A stretch of DNA of 47,431 nt from NCBI GenBank assembly GCA_016744975.1, contig JADGDI010000001.1, positions 23,531 to 70,961 on the forward strand, read 5' to 3'. The translations under genes and the position numbers were made by a program. This document shows positions 34,240 through 42,505 of this stretch, one piece after another; position 1 is the first letter of the stretch; each line of letters begins with the position of its first letter. The notes below the pieces were generated by a model, which was not told where the DNA came from, did not search any database, and was given only the letters and a program-made list of their open reading frames with translations. The DNA is from Hyphomicrobiales bacterium. GTDB lineage: Bacteria; Pseudomonadota; Alphaproteobacteria; Rhizobiales; OSC116.

Positions 34240-35052
34240 TTGCAAATATCTAAAACACTTAAATCAGGCATAATAGCATCTATAACAGTTGCACTTGTCG
34301 CTTGCCAAACCGCAGGCACACCAACCAGTACCGATATCTCCTCCCTATCCTCAGCAGTTAAGCGCAATCCAAATACCGCAAGCTCTCATATAAATCTAGG
34401 TGCAGGCCTAGCCAGTTATGACCGCTATACTGAGGCTTATAACAGCTTTTCAAAAGCCATTCTGGCTAACCCTAAATCCTCACAAGCATATTATAATCGC
34501 GGTCTAGCAGCGGCAAAGCTTAACAAAAAAACTCAAGCCCTAGCAGATTTTGACAAAGCCATTGCTCTAAAACCAAATTACGACAAAGCTTTTGTTGCAA
34601 AAGGCAATATTTTAAATGACCTTGGTCGTGCAACCGCTGCTCTTAACAATTATAATCGTGCAATTGCGATTAATCTTTACAACCCTCGCGCCCATTTTCA
34701 AATTGGTTTAATCTTGCAAAAAAGCGGCAAACATATAGCAGCAATTGAATCCTTTAATCGGGCAATTAGCTTTAGCTCAAATGTACCGCAAATTTTCTTC
34801 GCCCGCGGTAAATCTCGCTACATTTTAAAAGATTATAACGACGCGCAGAGCGATTTCATCATCGCCTCGCGATTAATGCCAAATTCATATGATGGTTATA
34901 TCAATCTCGCGCGTGCATCGGCCAAAGTTAAAGATTGGCTTGAAGCTCATAATGCATTCCATAACGCTTTACGCCGTGTTTCAGATAGTAAAGAAGCTGC
35001 CATCGGTCGCGCCAATGCTAAAAAAATGTATAACAAAACCCATAAATCTTAA
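34240..35052 (+). CDS. TPR-repeat lipoprotein (NlpI-like)
   Basis: The protein has 270 residues and starts at TTG with a strong AGGAG site six bases upstream. The signal peptide ends in a lipobox LVAC near residue 22, so it is predicted to be lipidated. At least five TPR units follow, such as ASSHINLGAGLASYDRYTEAYNSFSKAI, SQAYYNRGLAAAKLNKKTQALADFDKAI and PRAHFQIGLILQKSGKHIAAIESFNRAI. Such proteins resemble NlpI, which scaffolds peptidoglycan hydrolases; a similar role is inferred only. Confidence 0.83.
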   Translation: MQISKTLKSGIIASITVALVACQTAGTPTSTDISSLSSAVKRNPNTASSHINLGAGLASYDRYTEAYNSFSKAILANPKSSQAYYNRGLAAAKLNKKTQALADFDKAIALKPNYDKAFVAKGNILNDLGRATAALNNYNRAIAINLYNPRAHFQIGLILQKSGKHIAAIESFNRAISFSSNVPQIFFARGKSRYILKDYNDAQSDFIIASRLMPNSYDGYINLARASAKVKDWLEAHNAFHNALRRVSDSKEAAIGRANAKKMYNKTHKS

Positions 35053-35067
35053 GTTATTAATCTCCAA

Positions 35068-35097
35068 ATAAAAAGGCAGAGCCAAAAAGCTCTGCCT
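35068..35097. terminator. Terminator hairpin shared by the TPR lipoprotein gene and pntB
   Basis: The 9-bp stem AGGCAGAGC/GCTCTGCCT has a six-base loop. The T-rich tail is good on the minus strand (TTTTTATTT, for pntB) and weaker on the plus strand. Confidence 0.8.
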
Positions 35098-35129
35098 ATA
35101 ATTTTATATATTGCTCATCAAGCCTTATT

Positions 35130-36524
35130 TTATAAAGCCTTAATAATGTCTTCAACCATCTTTTTGGCATCTGAGAATAGCATCATCGTATTGTCTTTAA
35201 AGAATAGCTCATTCTGCACACCTGCATAACCTTTGCCCATACCGCGCTTAACAAATAACACCGTACCTGCTTTTTCAACATCCAAAATAGGCATGCCATA
35301 AATCGGGCTTTCAGGGTCAGTTTTAGCCGACGGGTTGGTCACATCATTAGCGCCAATTACAAAAGCAACGTCAGATTGCGCAAAGTCATTATTGATATCC
35401 TCAAGCTCAAACACCTCATCATAGGGTACATTGGCTTCAGCCAATAATACATTCATATGCCCTGGCATACGACCTGCAACAGGGTGGATTGCAAACGCAA
35501 TTTTGACCCCATTTTCTTTAAGAATATCGCACATTTCACGTAATACATGCTGCGCTTGAGCAACCGCCATACCATATCCAGGTACAATGATAACTTTATT
35601 GGCATTTTTCATAATAAATGCCGCATCATCTGCACTACCGAGTTTAACTGGTCGCGTTTCTTCCTGCGTTTCACCGGCTTTAGGTGCATCACCAAAACCA
35701 CCCAATATCACACTGATAAACGACCTATTCATTGCTTTACACATAATATAAGACAAAATAGCACCCGAAGAGCCAACCAAAGCACCCGTGATAATCAAAG
35801 CAGTGTTACCAAGTGTAAAGCCAATACCAGCTGCTGCCCAACCCGAATATGAGTTCAGCATCGAAACCACTACAGGCATATCCGCACCACCAATAGGAAT
35901 GATGATTAAAAAGCCGAATATCATTGCAATAACAACAATCGCCCAAAATAAGATAACACTTTCTGTGCTCGAAAATATAGCAATCAAAATAATGATGCCG
36001 ACACCCAAAGCAATATTAATCAAATGCCGCATTGGTAACATAATCGGCGCACCAGACATAACGCCCTGCAATTTAGCAAAAGCAATTAACGATCCAGTAA
36101 AAGTGATTGCACCAATCGCTGCACCCAATGACATTTCAATCAGGCTAGCCATATGAATTTCACCTGCATTACCAATGCCAAAGGCTTCAGGTGCATAATA
36201 AGCAGCTCCAGCCACACAAACAGCCGACAAACCGACCAAACTATGGAAAGCAGCAACCAATTGTGGCATCGCCGTCATAGAGATTTTTCGAGCCATTACA
36301 GCACCAATAACCCCACCAATAGCAATACCGCCGATTAATATCATCCAACCGTTAAAGCTAGAGGGTGACACCATCAGTAATGTGGTTAAAATCGCAATCA
36401 CCATGCCTGCCATGCCGAAATAGTTACCCCGACGTGAGCTTTCAGGTGAGCTTAAACCGTGCAATGACATGATGAATAACACACCAGAAATCAAATAACA
36501 AAACGCAATTAAATTAGCACTCAT
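35130..36524 (-). CDS. pntB: NAD(P) transhydrogenase subunit beta
   Basis: The protein has 464 residues. About nine membrane helices in the N-terminal 260 residues are followed by the NADP(H)-binding domain III (VIIVPGYGMAVAQAQHVLREM, IHPVAGRMPGHMNVLLAEANVPYDEV, VIGANDVTNPSAKTDPESPIYGMPIL). It uses the proton gradient to reduce NADP+ with NADH. It is the last gene of a three-gene pnt operon. Confidence 0.97.
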   Translation of the reverse strand: MSANLIAFCYLISGVLFIMSLHGLSSPESSRRGNYFGMAGMVIAILTTLLMVSPSSFNGWMILIGGIAIGGVIGAVMARKISMTAMPQLVAAFHSLVGLSAVCVAGAAYYAPEAFGIGNAGEIHMASLIEMSLGAAIGAITFTGSLIAFAKLQGVMSGAPIMLPMRHLINIALGVGIIILIAIFSSTESVILFWAIVVIAMIFGFLIIIPIGGADMPVVVSMLNSYSGWAAAGIGFTLGNTALIITGALVGSSGAILSYIMCKAMNRSFISVILGGFGDAPKAGETQEETRPVKLGSADDAAFIMKNANKVIIVPGYGMAVAQAQHVLREMCDILKENGVKIAFAIHPVAGRMPGHMNVLLAEANVPYDEVFELEDINNDFAQSDVAFVIGANDVTNPSAKTDPESPIYGMPILDVEKAGTVLFVKRGMGKGYAGVQNELFFKDNTMMLFSDAKKMVEDIIKAL

Positions 36525-36533
36525 GATCTTCTC

Positions 36534-36965
36534 CTAATTTTTCTTGCGATACATGGCAAGCATGCGCTGAGTTACTAAAAATCCGCCAAAAATATTGACA
36601 CTGGCCAATATTAAACCGACAAAACCAAATGTACTAGCAAGCCCTGAGGCTTCTGCGGCAACGCCAACCAAAGCACCAACCACAATCACCGAGCTAATCG
36701 CGTTGGTCACGCTCATCAATGGCGTGTGCAATGCAGGCGATACGCTCCACACAACAAAATAGCCAATAAAAATCGCTAGCACAAAAATTGCCAACCGGAA
36801 CATAAACGGGTCAATGCCTGTCGTACCGCCAATGCCTTGCACGCCAGCTTCAATGCTCATTGCCAAACCATCAGCATAACCTTGCGCCATTTCAGCAGCT
36901 TCTGCTGCCACATCTGCCGCCGCTTGAGCGCGCTCTAGCGCTTCTGCAGGTGATAATTCACTCAT
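36534..36965 (-). CDS. pntAb: NAD(P) transhydrogenase alpha-2 subunit (membrane part)
   Basis: The protein has 143 residues. An Ala/Glu-rich N-terminal helix is followed by the three or four membrane helices of domain II (FMFRLAIFVLAIFIGYFVVWSV; LMSVTNAISSVIVVGALVGVA; GLILASVNIFGGFLVTQRMLAMY). In E. coli this is fused to the catalytic alpha domain; in many alphaproteobacteria it is separate, as here. The start overlaps the end of pntAa by eight bases. Confidence 0.95.
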   Translation of the reverse strand: MSELSPAEALERAQAAADVAAEAAEMAQGYADGLAMSIEAGVQGIGGTTGIDPFMFRLAIFVLAIFIGYFVVWSVSPALHTPLMSVTNAISSVIVVGALVGVAAEASGLASTFGFVGLILASVNIFGGFLVTQRMLAMYRKKN

Positions 36966-38148
36966 CGTCTGCTCCTTTTTTCCCTGTCGCCTTTGCGGTT
37001 TTTACAACCATTTTAGCTTCATCGGCAAATAAGTCATGTACAAATTCACCATTTTTTGTCACTAAAATTCCAGTGACGATCTCATCATCCCATTTAACAT
37101 CAATTGCGTTTTTATCTTCATTCAATAAAAAGCTCACAAATGTCATTAAATTACGCGCATATAAATTAGACGCATCTTGCGCCAAACGCCCCGCTAGATT
37201 GGCATAACCAATCAGTTTAACGCCGTTATGGCTTACCACTTCATCCACCTTTGAGAGCGGACAGTTGCCCCCGCGTGATGTCGCCAAATCAACAATCACC
37301 GAGCCTGGCTTCATGCTTTCAACCATAGCTTTAGAGATAAGTTCAGGCGCAGGACGGCCCGGGATAAGCGCTGTTGTAATCACAATATCTTGTTTTTGAA
37401 TATGCTTAGCAACCAGTTCCGCTTGGCGCTTTTTATAGTCAGCACTCATTTCCTTGGCGTAACCACCTTTGGTCTCACTATTTTCATCGGCATCAGGTTC
37501 AACCATTACAAATTCAGCACCAAGGCTTTCAACTTGCTCCTTGGTTGCCATTCGCACATCCGTCGCCGTTACAATAGCACCCAGCCGCCTTGCTGTCGCA
37601 ATGGCTTGCAAACCAGCAACACCAACACCCATAATAAACACCCGCGCTGGTGCAATTGTTCCTGCTGCGGTCATCATCATCGGAAAAGCTCGGCCAAATT
37701 CGCCAGCAGCTTCAAGCACTGCTTTATAGCCTGCAAGGTTAGACTGCGAGGATAGCACATCCATGCTTTGTGCGCGGCTAATGCGCGGCATTAATTCCAT
37801 AGCAAAGCTGGTATGGCCAGAATTTTTAAGCTCAGCCAATTGCTTAACACCCGCATAAGGGTCAAGCATAGCAATCACTAAAGCCGTTTTTGGCAATATT
37901 TTTAAAATCTCAGCCGTTGGCCTTTGTACAGATAATAAAATATCCGCATCCACCAATAGTTTTTTAAGGTTAGATTCAATGCTTGCGCCAGCAGCTTGGT
38001 AAAGTTCATCGGTAAAATCAGCTTTAAGGCCTGCACTTTTTTCAATAACAACATCAAAACCTAAGCCAATATATTTTTTAATCGTGAATGGCGATACGGC
38101 CACACGCGTTTCCACCGCCAAACGTTCAGCGATTATGACAATCTTCAT
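36958..38148 (-). CDS. pntAa: NAD(P) transhydrogenase alpha-1 subunit (NAD-binding domain I)
   Basis: The protein has 396 residues of the alanine dehydrogenase/PNT family: IAERLAVETRVAVSPFTIKKY at the N-terminus, SSQSNLAGYKAVLEAA, the dinucleotide motif RVFIMGVGVAGLQAIATARRLGA, and the RQD-like TTALIPGRPAPELIS. It binds NAD(H) in the cytoplasm and couples with PntAb and PntB. AAAGGAGG precedes the ATG, a strong ribosome site. Confidence 0.97.
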   Translation of the reverse strand: MKIVIIAERLAVETRVAVSPFTIKKYIGLGFDVVIEKSAGLKADFTDELYQAAGASIESNLKKLLVDADILLSVQRPTAEILKILPKTALVIAMLDPYAGVKQLAELKNSGHTSFAMELMPRISRAQSMDVLSSQSNLAGYKAVLEAAGEFGRAFPMMMTAAGTIAPARVFIMGVGVAGLQAIATARRLGAIVTATDVRMATKEQVESLGAEFVMVEPDADENSETKGGYAKEMSADYKKRQAELVAKHIQKQDIVITTALIPGRPAPELISKAMVESMKPGSVIVDLATSRGGNCPLSKVDEVVSHNGVKLIGYANLAGRLAQDASNLYARNLMTFVSFLLNEDKNAIDVKWDDEIVTGILVTKNGEFVHDLFADEAKMVVKTAKATGKKGADDE

Positions 38149-38208
38149 AGATAGCCTCCTTTAAAAGTGCCTTCGCTCCTCAAAAAAGGCAGGGATTAAT
38201 TATAAATT

Positions 38209-38346
38209 CTAAGTCGTAATGGCGTAAACTGCCCAAATAGTGAGCACAACACAAAAAATGCCACCATAAATAAAGCCCTTAATAAAGCCAGAATAGGTTT
38301 CATTATGCATTTCATAATCCATTGCAGGATGTTCTTTTTTAGTCAT
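38209..38346 (-). CDS. aa3-type cytochrome c oxidase subunit IV (small)
   Basis: This 45-residue single-helix protein was found by hand; it is too short for the ORF track. The translation MTKKEHPAMDYEMHNETYSG is followed by the helix FIKGFIYGGIFCVVLTIWAVYAI. It matches the bacterial aa3 oxidase subunit IV family: a short polar N-terminus with a Met-Asp, then T(Y/F)xGF and one helix. An AAAGAGA site precedes the ATG. The gene sits just upstream of pntAa, where relatives also carry it. Its role in the oxidase is structural and minor. Confidence 0.82.
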   Translation of the reverse strand: MTKKEHPAMDYEMHNETYSGFIKGFIYGGIFCVVLTIWAVYAITT

Positions 38347-38442
38347 AATATATCTCTTTAAAATTTAACACTCTATTTCTAGCCTAGCACAAGCAATTTG
38401 TCTAAGTAAAAATACACACTATTTTTAACGCGCATCTCAAGT

Positions 38443-40314
38443 TCACTTGCCTTCTAAAGCTTCCAGCTCGTCAATCAAATCCGCAATGGCATTCAGCCCC
38501 ATATCCCAGAATGATTCTTCACTGGCATCCAAACCAAATGGCGCCAACATTTCACTATGATGTTTACTGCCCCCCGCTTTAAGTAAATCAAAATATTTAT
38601 CCGCAAACCCCTCAGGCTCAGCTTTGTAACAAGCATAAAGCGAATTAACCAAACAGTCGCCAAATGCATAAGCATAAACATAAAAAGCACTATGGATAAA
38701 ATGCGGAATATAAGACCAGTAATGCTCATACCCTTCATTCAATTTAATCGAAGGCCCAAGACTTTCTTTAGATACCTCAAGCCAAAATTTGCCCAATTGC
38801 TCAACGGTTAACTCACCATCTTTTCTGGCAATGTGAACTTTGCGCTCAAAACTATAAAAACTAATTTGCCGCACCACGGTGTTGAGCATATCCTCAACTT
38901 TAGAGGCCAACATCGCACGCCTTTGCGCTATATTTTCAGCCTTATCCAACATTGACCTAAAGGTAAGCATTTCACCAAATACACTAGCGGTTTCAGCCAG
39001 GGTCAGTGGCGTTGGCGCCATTAAAGCCCCTTGCTCATTGGCCAAATATTGGTGCACACCATGGCCTAACTCATGCGCCAACGTCATCACATCGCGCGGG
39101 CGTCCCAAATAATTAATCATCACATATGGGTGTCGGCTAGGCACAGTTGGGTGCGCAAAAGCCCCTGGGGCTTTACCATCTCTAGACCGGGCGTCAATCC
39201 AACCCTCATCAAAAAACTTCTGAGTAATATCAGCCATTTCAGGCGAAAAGTCACGATACGCTTTTAGAATAATATCCCGCGCATCTTCCCAACTGGTGTC
39301 AGCACTGTCAACATTGGGCAATGGCGCATTTCTATCCCATTGGTTTAGTTGCTCAACCCCAAACCATTTGGCCTTAAGCGCATAATAACGATGCGATAAC
39401 TTTGGATAAGCCTTTTTAACCGAAGCTTCAAGCGCATTAACCACTTCAGGCTCAACACGGTTCGCCAAATGCCGAGATTGGGCAACATCTTCAAACCCCC
39501 GCCATTTATCCGATATTGCTTTGTCTTTCGCCAAAACATTGGTCACGTGGGTAAAAAACCGTCCATTATTTTTCAAAGTCTTAGATAAAGCATGTGCTGC
39601 TTTTTCGCGCATGATACCATCTGGCGAGGTAACCATATTAAGTACGGCCTCAACTGCCAGCTCATTTCCGTCCACTTCAAAGCGCAAACCTGCCATGGTT
39701 TCATCAAATAAACGGTTCCACGCTTGCCCACCTGTTACAGATTTTTCAGCAAATAACTGCTCCAAATCATCCGACAATTGAAAAGGCTTTTCGCGTCTTA
39801 TATCTTTAAACCAAGGCGCATAAAATTCCAAACCAGCAATATTAAGCAACGGGTCTATATGGGCTTCATCAATGCGGTTAAGTTCCAATTCAAAAAACAA
39901 AGTCTGCGTGCTTAAGTCGGTCAATCTTTCCTGCACATCGCCTAAAAATTTTATCCGCGCTGGGTCAGTCGCTAATTGCGCATAAATCAAATAGGCATAA
40001 GATATAATACCGCCCAGCAAATCAGACATCGCCTCATATTGCTTCACAGCATCACACAAGCTTTCAGCCTTTTGTTCAACGCTGCTATTATCACCCGTTA
40101 GCAACTGTGCCAACTGGCCTTTATAACTATTTTCAAACTGGGTAATATCTTGCTCAGCTTGCTTAAAATCTTGTTCAACCTTGGCATCATCCATACCAGA
40201 ATAAAGCCCGCTAAAATCCCATTCAGGCAATTCAGAGGCGTCAAATGTACCGCCAGTTGTATTTTTTACATCAAATTTAGCCATGTTAAGTAGCTTCTGC
40301 ATTCCAAATTTCAT
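38443..40314 (-). CDS. pepF: M3-family oligoendopeptidase (PepF/M3)
   Basis: This 623-residue zinc peptidase has HELGH in TLAHELGHGVHQYLANEQG and a downstream Glu in LAETASVFGEML, the M3 metal site. The N-terminal PepF-type domain begins with LPEWDFSGLYSGMDD. It cleaves short peptides in the cytoplasm. The ATG at 40314 has GTGAGG five bases ahead; a second ATG ten codons later (MAKFDVKN) is less well supported. It is divergent from the response-regulator gene. Confidence 0.94.
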   Translation of the reverse strand: MKFGMQKLLNMAKFDVKNTTGGTFDASELPEWDFSGLYSGMDDAKVEQDFKQAEQDITQFENSYKGQLAQLLTGDNSSVEQKAESLCDAVKQYEAMSDLLGGIISYAYLIYAQLATDPARIKFLGDVQERLTDLSTQTLFFELELNRIDEAHIDPLLNIAGLEFYAPWFKDIRREKPFQLSDDLEQLFAEKSVTGGQAWNRLFDETMAGLRFEVDGNELAVEAVLNMVTSPDGIMREKAAHALSKTLKNNGRFFTHVTNVLAKDKAISDKWRGFEDVAQSRHLANRVEPEVVNALEASVKKAYPKLSHRYYALKAKWFGVEQLNQWDRNAPLPNVDSADTSWEDARDIILKAYRDFSPEMADITQKFFDEGWIDARSRDGKAPGAFAHPTVPSRHPYVMINYLGRPRDVMTLAHELGHGVHQYLANEQGALMAPTPLTLAETASVFGEMLTFRSMLDKAENIAQRRAMLASKVEDMLNTVVRQISFYSFERKVHIARKDGELTVEQLGKFWLEVSKESLGPSIKLNEGYEHYWSYIPHFIHSAFYVYAYAFGDCLVNSLYACYKAEPEGFADKYFDLLKAGGSKHHSEMLAPFGLDASEESFWDMGLNAIADLIDELEALEGK

Positions 40315-40547
40315 AATTGCCTCACTTCAATAATTTCTTTGCCAACTCTAAGCAATTTAATTCAAAGCGCAAGCCACTAATTGATTAACCTTTAATAAAC
40401 CAAGCTTTGATTAAACACCGCATAATTGGTTAACCACACAGTATAATTAGAAACTATTTTTAACGATATAATACAAAAGCTTATGAAATTTTGAAGCAAA
40501 AACTAGGTTAATTGTTATAGCCTTTAGTTTGAGCGGGGCAAAATCTG

Positions 40548-40562
40548 TTAAGCTTTGGTTAA
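40548..40562 (-). promoter_or_regulatory. CtrA-like box upstream of the response regulator
   Basis: TTAA-N7-TTAA, 150-164 bases upstream of the ATG; read on the minus strand, TTAACCAAAGCTTAAC matches the TTAA-N7-TTAAC consensus fully. Confidence 0.42.
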
Positions 40563-40655
40563 ACTTTCCATATCAAGATGGCACAATTAACCACTAGTTT
40601 ATTTTTATTGGCCGCATTCGTTAAGCATCCCAATAAGATATGGTCATAAATTATG

Positions 40656-40675
40656 GTTTGCTTAACATAGCAAAC
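40656..40675. promoter_or_regulatory. Inverted repeat close to the response-regulator start
   Basis: The perfect 7-bp arms GTTTGCT and AGCAAAC are separated by six bases and centred about 47 bases upstream of the ATG. Position fits an operator, possibly autoregulatory, or a leader hairpin. Confidence 0.4.
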
Positions 40676-40711
40676 AGCCCCATAGTTGCAAATAGTATTG
40701 AGTAAAGTAAC

Positions 40712-42301
40712 ATGCAGAACACAATTTTCATCGTCGATGACGACCCGGTACAACGCCGTATTTTACAGCAGGTTGTGGGTCGCGAAAATTACAATATTGC
40801 CATTGCACCTGGTGGCCCAGAAGCACTTGAAATGTTACGCCAACCAGATTTTAAACCCGATGTACTTATTCTAGATTTAATGATGCCCGAGTTAGATGGC
40901 TTTGGCCTACTTGATAAAATGCATGAATTGGGCATCAATATACCGACCATCGTGCAAACAGCTCAAGGCGGCATCGACACCATCGTTAAAGCCATGCAAA
41001 AAGGCGCCAAGGACTTTATGGTCAAGCCCGCCAGTACTGAGCGTATTTTAATTTCAATAAAAAATGCGCTGGAAACCAAAAAACTGCATACAGAAATTAA
41101 CCGCATTAATAAAAAGCAACAAGGTCAGTTTTCATTTGATGACCTAATCGCGTCTAGTCCAAATATGGATCGGGTTAAAACACTCGGTACAAAAGGTGCG
41201 CAAAGCAACATCCCAATATTAATTGAAGGCGAAAGCGGTGTTGGTAAAGAAGTAATTGCCCGTGCCATTCAAGGCACGTCCGAGCGCGCTGGCAAACCTT
41301 TTATCATTGTAAATTGTGGTGCAATACCTGAAAATTTGGTTGAATCAATTTTATTTGGGCATGAAAAAGGCTCATTCACAGGTGCTGTCGGCAAACAGGT
41401 TGGTAAATTTGTTGAAGCCAGCGGCGGCACCTTATTTCTAGATGAAGTTGGCGAATTACCGCTCAACATTCAAGTCAAATTATTACGTGCCATTCAAGAA
41501 GGTGAGGTAGAACCAGTAGGCGCTGCCCGCCCCGTAAAAGTTGACATAAGGCTTATTTCAGCAACCAATAGAAACATGATCGAAGCTGTGCAAAAAGGTG
41601 AGTTTCGTGAAGACCTATATTATCGGTTAAATGTATTTCCAATCGCTGTCCCACCGCTGCGTGATAGGCTAGAGGACATTGGCGAACTTACCCAACATTT
41701 CATTACCCGTTTCGCGGTTGAAGAAGGCAAAAACATTACAGGCATTAGCGATCAAGCCCTGAATATGATGGCATTATACACTTGGCCAGGCAATGTAAGA
41801 CAGCTAGAAAACACAATCTTTAGAGCAATAATTTTATGCGAACAAAGCCTGTTAGAAGTATGCGACTTCCCCCAAATCGCCGCCCATGTCGAAGGTTTTA
41901 ATAGCCAAATACCAGCAGCACCTTCCCCTCAAACCACAGCTGATATTTATCACCAGGGCCCTGCAATGTTTGGCGATGAGATCGAGCTAAACCACCGCCG
42001 CACGGCTTATACAAACGGTGTTGCTAATTCAGCACAAATGCGCATACCAGATCTTATGCCCAATATTGAACAAAAACCCCAAGCCCAACAGGCTCCAAAT
42101 TCAGGTATATCAGCCCTTCATAATAATGGCGAAATGCGCCGCTTGGAGGAGGTTGAAGCGGATATGATCCGCATGGCGATGAGTAGATATCGCGGGCACA
42201 TGTCCGAGGTCGCCCGCAAATTAGGAATCGGCCGGTCTACTTTATACCGTAAAGTTCAAGATCTCGGGCTCGATAAAAATGACAACCCAATAAATCAATA
42301 A
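40712..42301 (+). CDS. Sigma-54-type response regulator (NtrC family), orphan
   Basis: The protein has 529 residues. The receiver domain has the acidic pocket VDDDP, phospho-acceptor Asp55 (VLILDLMMPE) and Lys in FMVKPAS. The AAA+ domain has Walker A GESGVGKE, a GSFTGA loop (Ser in place of the first Ala of GAFTGA), Walker B GGTLFLDEVGELP and ATNRN sensor. A Gln/Pro/Ala-rich linker of roughly 80 residues leads to a Fis-type helix-turn-helix (MSEVARKLGIGRSTLYRKVQ). It should activate sigma-54 promoters when phosphorylated. No histidine kinase is adjacent. Target genes are unknown; the cell-wall genes downstream are candidates. Confidence 0.92.
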   Translation: MQNTIFIVDDDPVQRRILQQVVGRENYNIAIAPGGPEALEMLRQPDFKPDVLILDLMMPELDGFGLLDKMHELGINIPTIVQTAQGGIDTIVKAMQKGAKDFMVKPASTERILISIKNALETKKLHTEINRINKKQQGQFSFDDLIASSPNMDRVKTLGTKGAQSNIPILIEGESGVGKEVIARAIQGTSERAGKPFIIVNCGAIPENLVESILFGHEKGSFTGAVGKQVGKFVEASGGTLFLDEVGELPLNIQVKLLRAIQEGEVEPVGAARPVKVDIRLISATNRNMIEAVQKGEFREDLYYRLNVFPIAVPPLRDRLEDIGELTQHFITRFAVEEGKNITGISDQALNMMALYTWPGNVRQLENTIFRAIILCEQSLLEVCDFPQIAAHVEGFNSQIPAAPSPQTTADIYHQGPAMFGDEIELNHRRTAYTNGVANSAQMRIPDLMPNIEQKPQAQQAPNSGISALHNNGEMRRLEEVEADMIRMAMSRYRGHMSEVARKLGIGRSTLYRKVQDLGLDKNDNPINQ

Positions 42302-42505
42302 GAATAGGCAAAGCTCATTCACAATAAAGTGATGGGCTAAGCCAATATTATACTCATTATATCTTCTTTTCTCCTATAGAATATTTTATGTTTGCTAACA
42401 ACTTGCATTATCTCAATTTAAACATTAAGTTTGCAAAAAATTAAGGCTTGCAGGTCTAACATACTTAAAATTTGTTCTATATAATATTTGGTAACGAGGG
42501 TAACC

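Larger units (their letters stand above)
40315..40711. other. Divergent region between pepF and the response-regulator gene
   Basis: About 400 AT-rich bases. It is rich in TTAA tetramers and contains one exact TTAA-N7-TTAA box, a GTTTGCT/AGCAAAC inverted repeat and no credible gene (the minus ORF at 40559-40753 overlaps the RR start and has no family features). Confidence 0.65.

Noticed and set aside
40559-40753. 64-residue minus-strand ORF before the response regulator
   Set aside because: It overlaps the RR start and promoter region, has no ribosome site or recognisable family and Cys-rich random composition.
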